Assembly (NCBI GenBank): GCA_036825615.1
Contig: DAISXY010000007.1
Coordinates: 132,981-196,980 of the forward strand
Length of the DNA: 64,000 nucleotides
Source: JAICXG01 sp036825615
GTDB lineage: Bacteria; Verrucomicrobiota; Verrucomicrobiia; Chthoniobacterales; UBA10450
Direction: 5' to 3'
The notes beneath the pieces were generated by a model. The model worked only from the letters and a program-made list of their open reading frames with translations, did no database searches and was not told the DNA's origin. The translations under genes and the position numbers were made by a program. This document shows, piece after piece, positions 8,034-16,324 of this stretch (position 1 is its first letter; each line of letters begins with the position of its first letter).

Positions 8034-9328
8034 CGTGGACTGGGTGAGACACCTGGCGATCCAAAATTACTGTTCGGGCCAGGTCCGGCCGGGCCACCAA
8101 AAGGAAAACCTTGCCCGGGGCTTTGGCCTTGCCGTCGCCGCGCCTCTTCCATCTTCTGTCTCGCTTGCTCCATCTGCTTAAGCGCGTCCCGGCGTTTCTC
8201 CTCAATTCCCGGCTCGGTGTTCGGCAGCGACATGACTTCGTGAACACGACGCATCGCGTCGAAGAAAGCGCGCTCTTCGGCCGTTCCGCCGACCGGCCCT
8301 CGCGGCGCCGGCGCGGGCGAAGCTCCCGGCGAAGCTGCCGGTGCGGTTTTCGAGAGTCTCCGAAATTCGGCTTCCTGTTCCTCCGGAGTCGCGCCAGTAA
8401 AGAGTGGCCGGTAGTTTTCATCCACCTTGATTGTGCCGAGAAAAGCCCAGAAACGTTCGTGGGTGAGAGTCACGCCGGGCATCATCTGAATCGCGTTCTT
8501 GTTCGCCAGATCGCCGAAGAGCGCACTCCGGACCGCAATCGTGCGGCGGCCGAAATCGGGCGCGCTGTTCTTCACATAGACCTTGAAAACCGATCCCGGC
8601 GTGAGCGCCCCGGTGATCCAGAAGGAAGTGCCCTGCCCCGGGAAAGAGCCGACGCGGTCGCCCGTCCAGTTGCTCCCCTGCGAGAATTCGGGATTGAAGT
8701 CAGGGTTCACCGGCTCGTTTGTCCCTTTTCTGGTGCGGTTGTCGGCGAGATAAATCCCAACGGTTTCTCCGGCTGAATCGGTCGAGCTAAGGATGAGGAA
8801 TGGCTGCCGCTGATCGAGGCTTTCCTGGAGCGAATGGTTTTCGTCCTCAAGCTTCTTCTTCTCCGCATGCAGCTGCTCGTTTTGCGCCTGAAGCTGTTGC
8901 TTTTCGCTCTGCAACTGCTGGTTCAAAGCTTCGAGCTGCTGGTTGCGCGCGCGTAGTCGTTCGTTCTCGGGCCGGAGCCGTTTGTTTTCCGCATCGAGCT
9001 GCGCGACCTGGCTGCGCAGGTCCTGATTTTCCGCCGAGAGTCGGTTCACTTCGCCCTGAAGCAGTTTGATCTGTGCCTCCAATTTTTTCACCAGCTCGCT
9101 CAGGTCCTCGACCGATTTCTGGTCGGCCATGTGGTCCTTCATCTTCTCGATCTCCTGGACGAGCCGGTTCGTTTCCTCCTGCGCTTCCCGGAGTTTCTTC
9201 TCCTGTCCGGGCGGCTTGTAATAAGGCAGCGCAACCAGCATCATGAAGCAAAACGCACCGAGGGCACCGCAAAGGATGTCCAGGAGGGACATGTTAAAGA
9301 TGTTGATCTCGCGCCGGCGCGCTCGCAT
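8030..9328 (-). CDS. ExbD/MotB-like protein with long coiled coil
   Basis: A 432-residue protein with one N-terminal membrane helix (about residues 11-34), short cytoplasmic start, and Asp17 in the sequence NMSLLDILCGALGAF. This is where MotB, TolR and ExbD carry their proton-binding aspartate. Residues 43-172 are an unbroken heptad coiled coil rich in Gln, Glu, Leu and Lys. A mixed domain follows (about 175-320), then a Pro/Ala linker, a charged helix (about 360-400) and a Pro/Gly tail. There is no OmpA-like peptidoglycan-binding domain. It starts 12 bases after the TolQ-like gene and overlaps the beta-helix gene by four bases. Stator-like function is inferred from the helix and the partner gene; the domain after the coil is not one I recognise. 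Confidence 0.75.
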   Translation of the reverse strand: MRARRREINIFNMSLLDILCGALGAFCFMMLVALPYYKPPGQEKKLREAQEETNRLVQEIEKMKDHMADQKSVEDLSELVKKLEAQIKLLQGEVNRLSAENQDLRSQVAQLDAENKRLRPENERLRARNQQLEALNQQLQSEKQQLQAQNEQLHAEKKKLEDENHSLQESLDQRQPFLILSSTDSAGETVGIYLADNRTRKGTNEPVNPDFNPEFSQGSNWTGDRVGSFPGQGTSFWITGALTPGSVFKVYVKNSAPDFGRRTIAVRSALFGDLANKNAIQMMPGVTLTHERFWAFLGTIKVDENYRPLFTGATPEEQEAEFRRLSKTAPAASPGASPAPAPRGPVGGTAEERAFFDAMRRVHEVMSLPNTEPGIEEKRRDALKQMEQARQKMEEARRRQGQSPGQGFPFGGPAGPGPNSNFGSPGVSPSPR

Positions 9329-9340
9329 CGCGGGCTGCCG

Positions 9341-10183
9341 TTAGGCGCCGGCATAGAGCCGGTTAATCAGGTTGCGCAGGGTGTAATCGCCGGCGCCGTT
9401 CAGGACCGATTCCTCTTTTTCCTGCACGAGATGAAGGAGAAAAACCAGCAGCGCGCTCTCGACCAGCGCCACCATCGTGCAGTCGAAGCCGATGCCGAGG
9501 GTTTTCGCGACCGCCTTCAAATCGAGCGCGACGCTCGGATCGCCCGCCTGCGAGAGCGATGCGCCTAACGAGTAGACGGTGCCGATAAAGCCAAGTGTCG
9601 GCACGACCCAGGCGATAAAACGGACCAGTCCGTAGCGCAGATCCACCCGGTGGCTCATGAGCTCGAGATGCTGATTCATGACCCCGGCTGTCTGCTCGAT
9701 CGAGGAGCTGGATTGGAACTGAAGGATCGCGATGTTGATGAGAGAAGGGAGAAAACCGTTCTCGTGATCGAACTGGCCCACGACCTGTTTCCGGATCGGT
9801 CCGAGGTCCTGCGAAACGAGCACGGTCTGGTCATCTTCCGGCAGATAATGGCGGTTGAGAAAACGCTCTTCCCGGGCGGCGATGCGCCAGCGCACGAAGA
9901 GGTCGCCGAGGCCGACGAAGAAAACGATGTGCATCAGGTTCTGGATCGTGAAGGGATAAAAGAAATGGAGCGAGGGATGGTCGAGGACGAGGATGCCGGC
10001 GCGGCCGTGGAGGGTGACGGTGAGAAATGCGATCATGAGCACCCCGCAACCGGCGAAAAGAACCAGCGCCTGGGTCCGGCGCGGTTTGCGCCAGAGCTGA
10101 TCGAGCCCGCCTAAACCGGGGGCCGGGGCTGGAGCTGCCTGCACTTCAATCGAGCTGGTGCCGTCCATCACAACGCGCCGCAT
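9341..10183 (-). CDS. TolQ/ExbB/MotA-like proton-channel protein
   Basis: About 280 residues with four predicted membrane helices (about 38-58, 75-95, 186-210 and 228-252) and a cytoplasmic domain between TM2 and TM3. TM3 carries PTLGFIGTVYSLG (Pro195 to Gly207), the signature of the MotA/TolQ/ExbB family. TM4 (LGIGFDCTMVALVESALL) matches the second family block. It should form the channel around the ExbD/MotB-like protein encoded next. The open frame extends to 10270, but that part reads through a GAGCAG repeat, so I took ATG 10183, which directly follows a GAGGA; ATG 10168 is an alternative. The stop codon lies inside a GCCTAACG octamer. Family is likely; the exact subfamily is unknown. Confidence 0.8.
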   Translation of the reverse strand: MRRVVMDGTSSIEVQAAPAPAPGLGGLDQLWRKPRRTQALVLFAGCGVLMIAFLTVTLHGRAGILVLDHPSLHFFYPFTIQNLMHIVFFVGLGDLFVRWRIAAREERFLNRHYLPEDDQTVLVSQDLGPIRKQVVGQFDHENGFLPSLINIAILQFQSSSSIEQTAGVMNQHLELMSHRVDLRYGLVRFIAWVVPTLGFIGTVYSLGASLSQAGDPSVALDLKAVAKTLGIGFDCTMVALVESALLVFLLHLVQEKEESVLNGAGDYTLRNLINRLYAGA

Positions 10184-10237
10184 TCCTCGCGCAGAAACGA
10201 GGTTAGAAAACAGACGGCGGTTGGAGCAAGGTGTTTT

Positions 10238-10305
10238 CTCCTGCTCCTGCTCGACGCTTCGGGTAACCACCCGATTACGAGCACGATTAGGAGCAGGAGC
10301 AGGAG
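10238..10305. repeat. GAGCAG-rich inverted repeat, copy a
   Basis: CTCCTGCTCCTGCTC at 10238-10252 pairs perfectly with GAGCAGGAGCAGGAG at 10291-10305 (15 bp, 38-base loop). It lies between the divergent TolQ-like and RlmI-like genes and shares its units with repeats at 11541-11640 and 60061-60108. Confidence 0.7.
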
Positions 10306-10361
10306 TAAGAGCAGGAGGGGAGGACTTGCCCTAACGATCGCTCTGCCCGTCAGTGGCAGCC

Positions 10362-11531
10362 ATGGCCGGATTGGTGGTGAAACCGCGCGCCCGCATTTTG
10401 CACGGGCATGATTGGGTCTTTGCGAGCGAAGTCCTGAAAGTGTTCGGCCAGCCTAACGACGGGGATGTCATCTCGCTCAAGGACGGGCGCGATCATCTGA
10501 TCGGGAGCGCGATCTACAATTCCAAATCCCAAATCGTCGCGCGCCGTTTCTCCCGGCGGAAACAGGATCTCGACCTCGATTTCTTCCAGCGCCGGATCGC
10601 GCAGGCAATCGAGTATCGAGAGCGCCGCGGAATCAACCTGCGGCTCTGCCGTTTGGTCTGGAGCGAAAGCGACGGCTTGCCCGGGGTAATCATCGACCGC
10701 TACGGCGATCATCTTGTCCTGCAAACGCTCACCCTCGCGATGGACCAGCGAAAAGATCTGATCGTTAGGGCGGTTGCAGATGCGCTCGGTGAACTGCCCA
10801 TCATCGAGCGCAACGATGCGGTCGTCAGGCGAGCGGAAGGAATCGAATTGCGCAGCGGGATTTTGCGCGGCGAATCGCCTGGCGAGATCGAAATCGAAGT
10901 CGCGGGTCTGAAACTGGCAATCGATCTCCTCCATTCGCAAAAGACAGGGTTTTATCTCGATCAGTTGCCTAACTATGAGCTGGTCGCGCAACACGCGCCT
11001 GGCCGCCGCGTCCTCGACTGCTTTTCCAGCCAGGGCGCATTCGCCCTCGCCTGTGCGCAGGCCGGCGCGAGCGAAGTCATCGGAGTGGAAGTCGGGAGCG
11101 AGAACCTCCAGTCGGCGAAAAAAAACGCCGCCCGCAACCAGCTTTCCATCCACTGGATCGAGCAGGATGTTTTTCAATTCCTGCGCCGGGCTGAAAAGTC
11201 GGAGGAACGTTTTGATCTCATCATCCTCGACCCGCCCTCCTTCACAAAAACCAAAGGCGGACTGGCAGGCGCGCTCCGTGGCTACAAGGAGCTGCACCTT
11301 CGCGCCTTCAGGCTGCTGTCGCCTAACGGTCTTCTCGCGACTTTTTCCTGCTCTCACCATGTGACGGCCGGGATCATGGAAAAGACGATCGTCGACGCCC
11401 TGGTCGACGCGCGCCGTTCCGCCCGGCGGCTCCGTCGTTTCGAGCAGGCGCTTGATCATCCGGTCGTCCCCACGATTCCAGAGACGGAATACTTCCGCGG
11501 CATTCTCCTCGAGATGATGCCTGGTCGTTAG
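10362..11531 (+). CDS. RlmI-like SAM-dependent rRNA methyltransferase
   Basis: A 389-residue class I methyltransferase of the RlmI/YccW family, which methylates a cytosine in 23S rRNA. Residues 1-70 form the PUA-like RNA-binding domain. LDCFSSQGAFALACAQAGA is the SAM-binding loop, with VEVGSENLQSAKKNA after it. LDPPSFTKTKGG is motif IV, and FSCSHHVT carries the cysteine of motif VI. I took the ATG at 10362; a GTG at 10353 adds three residues. Its stop TAG sits inside a CGTTAGGC octamer. It is divergent from the TolQ-like operon and co-directional with the two coiled-coil genes, but a 190-base repeat-filled gap makes co-transcription uncertain. Confidence 0.85.
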   Translation: MAGLVVKPRARILHGHDWVFASEVLKVFGQPNDGDVISLKDGRDHLIGSAIYNSKSQIVARRFSRRKQDLDLDFFQRRIAQAIEYRERRGINLRLCRLVWSESDGLPGVIIDRYGDHLVLQTLTLAMDQRKDLIVRAVADALGELPIIERNDAVVRRAEGIELRSGILRGESPGEIEIEVAGLKLAIDLLHSQKTGFYLDQLPNYELVAQHAPGRRVLDCFSSQGAFALACAQAGASEVIGVEVGSENLQSAKKNAARNQLSIHWIEQDVFQFLRRAEKSEERFDLIILDPPSFTKTKGGLAGALRGYKELHLRAFRLLSPNGLLATFSCSHHVTAGIMEKTIVDALVDARRSARRLRRFEQALDHPVVPTIPETEYFRGILLEMMPGR

Positions 11532-11540
11532 GCAAAATAC

Positions 11541-11640
11541 TCCTGCTCCTGCTCGTGATCGTGCTCGTAATCGAATCAACCACCGGCGAACACGAGTGGG
11601 AGCGCCGATCACGATCACGAGCAGGAGCCAGGAGCAGGAT
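11541..11640. repeat. GAGCAG-rich inverted repeat, copy b
   Basis: TCCTGCTCGTGATCGTG at 11547-11563 is the exact complement of the arm at 11610-11626 (17 bp). Extra TCCTGC and GAGCAG units flank both arms. The element lies just after the RlmI-like stop. A short AT-rich stretch follows before the next gene, with GATTTGCGATTTCGAATTG-type words near 11640-11660. Confidence 0.7.
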
Positions 11641-11722
11641 TTGCGATTTCGAATTGAAAAATCTGGAATTCTCAAATCGCCCATCTAATATCCCGGCGTA
11701 GCGTCCGACGGACGAACTGATC

Positions 11723-12352
11723 ATGGCTGAACGCATCCGCCCGATGGAACCAATGCTGGAGCTGAACGAAGACGAAAATGTCAGCGCCGAACATCTCGAT
11801 TCGCAGGTCCAGAAAGCCCAGGAACAACTCCTCGCTCTCAAGCGCCAGCAGGAACAGATCGAGAAACAAAAGCGCGAGTTGGAAGAACTGAGCCGGCGCC
11901 AGGAAGAACTGGAACGCGGCCGGGCCGAGATGAGCGACAAGCTCACCCGCTCGCTCGTGATTCTCGAACGCGAAGCCTTTGATGCGCAGAAAAAAATGGA
12001 GCAACTGCGCGCGACCCGCGAAAGTTTCGCCCAGCATCTCGATCTGCTCGAAGCGATCGATCCGCGCACCTGGAACCCGGCCGACCTGAACAAGGAATTG
12101 AGCCGCGCCCTCAGCACCGTTGACGACGCCCGGACGGAGTACAACCAGCAGCGCAGCCGGCTTCAGGCCAACGCCGACGACAATGAGGCCGTGCCGCTGC
12201 CCGAAACTGGCGCGGCGTTCGAAAGTGGCGGCGCGTTGGCGCATTCCTTCGGTCAATGGTTGCAAATCGGCTTCGCCTTCACCCTGCCGCTGATCGTCTT
12301 CGGATTGATCGCGCTCGTCGTTTTCCTCTGGCTGAGCGGCCCGGCTCGTTAG
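11723..12352 (+). CDS. Coiled-coil protein with C-terminal membrane anchor
   Basis: A 209-residue protein I cannot place in a named family. Residues about 20-110 are a strongly charged coiled coil (for example KRQQEQIEKQKRELEELSRR). A helical middle region contains DPRTWNPADLNKELSRAL. A single membrane helix at about 183-205 is followed by only a few residues, so the coil should face the cytoplasm (tail-anchored topology). The start is ATG 11723; ATG at 11744 is possible. The stop TAG lies inside a CGTTAGGC octamer, and the next gene begins four bases later. Proximity and shared architecture suggest a link with the TolQ-like locus, but that is inference. Confidence 0.75.
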   Translation: MAERIRPMEPMLELNEDENVSAEHLDSQVQKAQEQLLALKRQQEQIEKQKRELEELSRRQEELERGRAEMSDKLTRSLVILEREAFDAQKKMEQLRATRESFAQHLDLLEAIDPRTWNPADLNKELSRALSTVDDARTEYNQQRSRLQANADDNEAVPLPETGAAFESGGALAHSFGQWLQIGFAFTLPLIVFGLIALVVFLWLSGPAR

Positions 12353-12356
12353 GCGC

Positions 12357-12728
12357 ATGGCTCGACGACGCGCCGCGAGCGACACGCCGCTCAGTCAAAA
12401 GCAGCAGGAACTCGCCCGGCGCGAACAAAACCTGCGCAAAGAGATGGAAGACCTCCAGCGCATGATCGAGGAAGCGCCGCGGGTGGCGGAGGAAATCACG
12501 CGCCGGGAACGGGAAGAATTATTGCAGCGCGCGAGCGAAGGCCGGGAACGGCTCGATGTCTCGATCGCGCTCAACGACAAACGCTTTGGCGACCTCGGCT
12601 GGGAGCGGGCGCCGCGAAGGCGGCGCCGCTTGCGCAAACAGCGCCGGGAAGGCCGCCTCCTCTTCATCGTCCTTGTCATCGCGCTTGCCGTTGCCGTTCT
12701 CTGGCTCGCGACGCATCTGCCGTTCTGA
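12357..12728 (+). CDS. Small coiled-coil protein with C-terminal membrane anchor
   Basis: A 123-residue protein of unknown family. Residues about 12-60 form a charged helix or coiled coil (QKQQELARREQNLRKEMEDL). A very basic stretch RAPRRRRRLRKQRREGR precedes a single membrane helix (about 101-119) at the extreme C terminus. The basic run before the helix predicts the N terminus in the cytoplasm. It starts four bases after the stop of the larger coiled-coil gene and has the same plan, so the two are probably translated together and may be distant relatives. Confidence 0.72.
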   Translation: MARRRAASDTPLSQKQQELARREQNLRKEMEDLQRMIEEAPRVAEEITRREREELLQRASEGRERLDVSIALNDKRFGDLGWERAPRRRRRLRKQRREGRLLFIVLVIALAVAVLWLATHLPF

Positions 12729-12742
12729 GCCACAGTTTCTCG

Positions 12743-14050
12743 TTAGGCGGCGGCAAGCTGCGCGTCGCGTCGCCTGACGACGAGAAGGGTGACCGCGGCC
12801 GCGATCACGCACGCGACCGCGCCGACCGCCAAAGTCGCCGGAGTCCCGAAGTAGTGCGCGACCGCCCCGGCCTCGAGGCTGCCGAAGGGAATCATCCCGC
12901 CGAAAATGAGCGACCAGATTCCCATCACCCGGCCGCGCATTTCGTCCGGCACGATCGTCTGCACCGTTGTGTTCGAGGTGGAAAAGAAGAGCATCATGCC
13001 AAAACCTGCCCCGGCGAGACAGAGCATCGCGATCGTCAGGTTGCGATTGAAGGAGAAGATCAGGAGCATGGCGGAAAAGAGCCAGACGCCGCCGAAAGCG
13101 AGCGTGCGCGGGGAAAAGCTGGTCCCGAAGGTGGCGGTGGTGAGGGCGCCGATGAGCGCGCCGACGCCGCTCGCGCCTAACAATAAGCCGTAGCCTTGCG
13201 ACCCGAGGTGCAAGATGTCCTGCGCGAACGCCGGCATCAGCACCGAATAAGACCAGCCGAAAATGCCGACAATCGCGAAGAGCGCCATGATCGTGCGCAC
13301 CCGGACGTGATTCCAAACGTAGCGAAATCCTTCGAGTGATTGGGCGAGCGCGCCCCCAGCTGCGGCGCGGACTTGGTGCGGCGGCAAGCGCATCATAATG
13401 AGCCCGGCAAGGACGGCGAGAAAGCTCACCCCATCGATGAAAAAGCAGAGCGCAATCCCGACCTGCGCCATGAGAAAACCGGCGACCGCCGGACCGACGA
13501 TGCGGGCGCCGTTGAACATCGCGCTATTGAGCGAGATCGCATTCATGAGATCTTCCCGGCTCGCGATCTCGACCACGAACGATTGCCGTGCCGGCATATC
13601 GAAGGCCATCGCCACTCCGCCAAACAAGGCGAGAACGATGATCTGCCAGGGCTGGATCCATTTCGTCCAAACCAGGATCGCCATGGCAAAGGAGAGAACC
13701 ATCATTGAAATCTGCGTGCCGATAAGGACGGAGCGTTTTGAAAAGCGATCGGCCATCCAGCCGCCCCAGGTGGAGAAGACCAGCATCGGCGCGGTGCCGG
13801 CGGCGGCGACCACGCCTAACAATGCCTTGGAACCGGTGAGCTGATAGACGAGCCAGCCCTGCGCCGTGCTCGACATCCAGGTGCCGATGAGGGAGACGAG
13901 CTGGCCCATGAAGTAGAGCCGGTAGTTACGGTGGCGGAAGGCCGAAAAGGTTTTGCGCCACGAGACCCCGCCGGTCGCAACCCGGCGCGGCTCTCCGCGC
14001 AGCTCGGATGGGACGGTGGCGGTGCGTTGGACTTCCGGAGCGTGATCCAT
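12743..14050 (-). CDS. MFS exporter (EntS/DHA3-like)
   Basis: A 435-residue inner-membrane protein with 12 predicted helices. The N-terminal pattern FRHRNYRLYFMGQLVSLIGT and the loop WMADRFSKR mark the EntS-like (MFS_3) drug or siderophore exporters. The first about 30 residues are polar and cytoplasmic. It ends convergently, 15 bases from the small coiled-coil gene, with its stop inside a GCCTAACG octamer. No siderophore or resistance genes lie next to it, so the substrate cannot be inferred. Confidence 0.85.
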   Translation of the reverse strand: MDHAPEVQRTATVPSELRGEPRRVATGGVSWRKTFSAFRHRNYRLYFMGQLVSLIGTWMSSTAQGWLVYQLTGSKALLGVVAAAGTAPMLVFSTWGGWMADRFSKRSVLIGTQISMMVLSFAMAILVWTKWIQPWQIIVLALFGGVAMAFDMPARQSFVVEIASREDLMNAISLNSAMFNGARIVGPAVAGFLMAQVGIALCFFIDGVSFLAVLAGLIMMRLPPHQVRAAAGGALAQSLEGFRYVWNHVRVRTIMALFAIVGIFGWSYSVLMPAFAQDILHLGSQGYGLLLGASGVGALIGALTTATFGTSFSPRTLAFGGVWLFSAMLLIFSFNRNLTIAMLCLAGAGFGMMLFFSTSNTTVQTIVPDEMRGRVMGIWSLIFGGMIPFGSLEAGAVAHYFGTPATLAVGAVACVIAAAVTLLVVRRRDAQLAAA

Positions 14051-14169
14051 GCGTGGTGTGCGTTTTTCTCGCCTGCAATCGAGGGAACGCCAAGGGAGAA
14101 TCGCGCCTAACGAGCAGGGCTGATGCGCGGCAGAGCCGATCGCGCGCCGCGGTTCGAAACAGTTCCGAA

Positions 14170-14823
14170 ATGTATTTCGCCGATCGAGCCGAAGCGGGCC
14201 GAGTTCTCGCCCGTGCGCTCACCCACCTTGCCGCGGCGCCCGACCTTCTCGTGCTCGCGCTACCCCGCGGCGGGGTGCCGGTCGGCTTCGAGATTGCACG
14301 CGCGCTGCATGCGCCGCTCGATGTTTTCGTGGTTCGCAAACTCGGGGTGCCCGGGCAGGAGGAACTGGCGATGGGCGCGGTGGCTTCCGGCGGCATTCGG
14401 GTTTTGAACCCGGATGTGATCACCGCTCTCGGCACGCGCGCGATGGAGGCCCTTGAGCAGGAGACCGAACGTGAACTGCGCGAACTGGGACGGCGCGAGC
14501 GGCAATACCGCGGGACCCGACCATTCCCGGAGTTGAAGGGCAGGAGCGTGATCCTGGTCGATGACGGGCTTGCCACCGGCGCGACGATGCGGGCGGCGGC
14601 GCGCGCAGTTCGCCAGCGCGAACCGGCCCGGCTCATCATCGCGGTGCCGGTGGCGGCGGAATCGAGCTGCCGGGAAATGCAGATTGAGGCCGACGAAGTG
14701 GTCTGCGCTTTGACGCCGCAGACCTTCTTTGGCGTCGGCCAGTTTTACCACGATTTCAGCCAGACGAGCGACGAAGAGGTGGGCACGCTGCTGGAAGCTG
14801 CGGCCGGGGAGAAGAGAGCCTAG
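14170..14823 (+). CDS. Predicted phosphoribosyltransferase
   Basis: A 217-residue type I phosphoribosyltransferase-fold protein (COG1926-like). The PRPP loop is VILVDDGLATGATMRAA in the second half, and ALPRGGVPVGFEIARAL forms the N-terminal loop. The family is often annotated only as a predicted phosphoribosyltransferase, and the base used is unknown. The open frame extends upstream to 14008, but that part overlaps the start of the divergent MFS gene and is not protein-like, so I chose ATG 14170 (MYFADRAEAGRVLARAL), which matches the family's usual N terminus. An octamer copy begins on the last base of the stop codon. Confidence 0.85.
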   Translation: MYFADRAEAGRVLARALTHLAAAPDLLVLALPRGGVPVGFEIARALHAPLDVFVVRKLGVPGQEELAMGAVASGGIRVLNPDVITALGTRAMEALEQETERELRELGRRERQYRGTRPFPELKGRSVILVDDGLATGATMRAAARAVRQREPARLIIAVPVAAESSCREMQIEADEVVCALTPQTFFGVGQFYHDFSQTSDEEVGTLLEAAAGEKRA

Positions 14824-14884
14824 CCTAACGACAAGAACCCAGCCGTGGTTCCGCCGAGATGGAGGCCACGTCGGAGCTGATGGG

Positions 14885-16309
14885 CTAAAACTCGGCGCTC
14901 CCTGGCGTGCGCGCGAATGGGATTACGTCCCGAATGTTGGAGACGCCGGTGACGAACATAAGCATGCGCTCGAAGCCGAGCCCGAAGCCGGAGTGCGGCA
15001 CGGTCCCATAGCGGCGCAGATCGAGATACCATTTGTAATCGGCCGGATTCATATTGTGCCGGCGCATGTTTTCCTCCAGCACCTCGAGCCGTTCCTCACG
15101 CTGGCTGCCGCCGACAATCTCGCCAATGCCGGGGACGAGCAGGTCCATCGCGGTCACGGTTTTGCCGTCGTCGTTCAGCCGCATGTAAAAGGGCTTAATC
15201 TCCTTCGGATAGTTGTAGACCGTGATCGGCGATTTGAACTGTTTCTCGGTCAGCCAGCGCTCGTGTTCCGATTGCAGGTTGAGGCCGTATTCGACCGGGA
15301 ACTCGAATTTGTCTCCGCTCTGGCGAAGGAGCTCGATCGCCTCGGTGTAAGTAATCCGCTGAAAAGGGCGCTCCACGACAAACTCAAGTCGCGAGGATAA
15401 CTCCTTGTCCACGAACTTGCCGAATAACTCCAGCTCTTCCGGGCAGTGTTCGCGAATATCGCGCACGAGGTATTTGACCAGCTCCTCGGCCAGGTCCATG
15501 TCGCACTCGAGATCGCAAAACGCCATCTCCGGCTCGATCATCCAGAACTCGCTCGCGTGCCGTGAAGTGTTGGAGTTCTCGGCGCGAAAAGTCGGACCAA
15601 AGGTGTAAACCTTGGAGAGTGCCGAGGCGAACGCTTCCGCCTCGAGCTGACCGCTGACCGTGAGGTAGGTCGAGCGGCCAAAGAAATCCTGAGTGTAGTC
15701 CACCCCATCGTTAGGCAGACGCGGCGGCTTGAGCGGGTCGAGCGTGCTGACGCGAAACAATTCCCCCGCCCCTTCGCAATCGCTCCCGGTGATAATCGGC
15801 GTATGCACGTAGACGAAGCCGCGCTCCTGGAAAAATTGATGGACGGCAAAAGCGAGCCGGCTGCGGACACGGAAGATCGAGCCGAAAAGATTCGAGCGCG
15901 GACGGAGATGGGCGATTTCACGGAGAAATTCCGGGGTGTGTCCTTTCTTTTGCAGCGGGTAGGTTTCATCGGAAGGCCCGACGAGGTCGATCGAGTCGGC
16001 GACCAACTCCCAGGCCTGGCCTTTACCCTGTGACCTGACGAGCTGGCCCTGCGCGCGAATCGAAGCGCCGGTCATGAGGCGCTGCACCGCGGCATAATTG
16101 GGCAGGGTGTTTCTCGCGATAATCTGGAGGCTGCGCAGGCAAGAACCGTCGTTCAGTTCGATAAACGAAAAATCCTTCGCATCGCGCCGGGTGCGCACCC
16201 AGCCTTGCACGCGCACCTCCTCGCGCGGGGCGGTGCTTTGCAGAGCCTGCTTGATTGAGATCGCGCCAGACACGGCGACAAGGTTGGCGCGACGGGGAAC
16301 GGTTCGCAA
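14885..16309 (-). CDS. asnS: Asparagine--tRNA ligase
   Basis: A 474-residue class IIb aminoacyl-tRNA synthetase that charges tRNA(Asn). The N-terminal OB-fold anticodon-binding domain spans about residues 30-120 (VRVQGWVRTRRDAKDFSF). The catalytic domain has motif 2 (FGPTFRAENSNTSRHASEF) and motif 3 (GFGLGFERMLM), and ends in PFARTPGSAEF, close to the PFPRTPGNAEF end typical of AsnRS. That ending, with no long insertion, separates it from AspRS. Length fits the bacterial family. It ends convergently with the phosphoribosyltransferase gene. The presence of AsnRS means direct asparaginylation should be available. Confidence 0.95.
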   Translation of the reverse strand: MRTVPRRANLVAVSGAISIKQALQSTAPREEVRVQGWVRTRRDAKDFSFIELNDGSCLRSLQIIARNTLPNYAAVQRLMTGASIRAQGQLVRSQGKGQAWELVADSIDLVGPSDETYPLQKKGHTPEFLREIAHLRPRSNLFGSIFRVRSRLAFAVHQFFQERGFVYVHTPIITGSDCEGAGELFRVSTLDPLKPPRLPNDGVDYTQDFFGRSTYLTVSGQLEAEAFASALSKVYTFGPTFRAENSNTSRHASEFWMIEPEMAFCDLECDMDLAEELVKYLVRDIREHCPEELELFGKFVDKELSSRLEFVVERPFQRITYTEAIELLRQSGDKFEFPVEYGLNLQSEHERWLTEKQFKSPITVYNYPKEIKPFYMRLNDDGKTVTAMDLLVPGIGEIVGGSQREERLEVLEENMRRHNMNPADYKWYLDLRRYGTVPHSGFGLGFERMLMFVTGVSNIRDVIPFARTPGSAEF

Positions 16310-16324
16310 ATCCGCTCGTCGCGG

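Noticed and set aside
5946..10183. Zorya-like anti-phage system
   Set aside because: Zorya also starts with a MotA-like and a MotB-like protein, but its ZorB has a peptidoglycan-binding domain and it needs ZorC with ZorD or ZorE. None is seen here, and the third gene is a zinc-ribbon beta-helix protein.
10238..11640. CRISPR array from the GAGCAG repeats
   Set aside because: The units are short, form inverted repeats rather than regularly spaced direct repeats, and there are no spacers of constant length or cas genes.
10350..11684. Long minus-strand open frame of 444 codons opposite the RlmI-like gene
   Set aside because: It is an antisense shadow: its composition follows the high-GC third positions of the plus-strand gene, and that gene has clear family motifs. 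No domain is recognisable in the antisense product.
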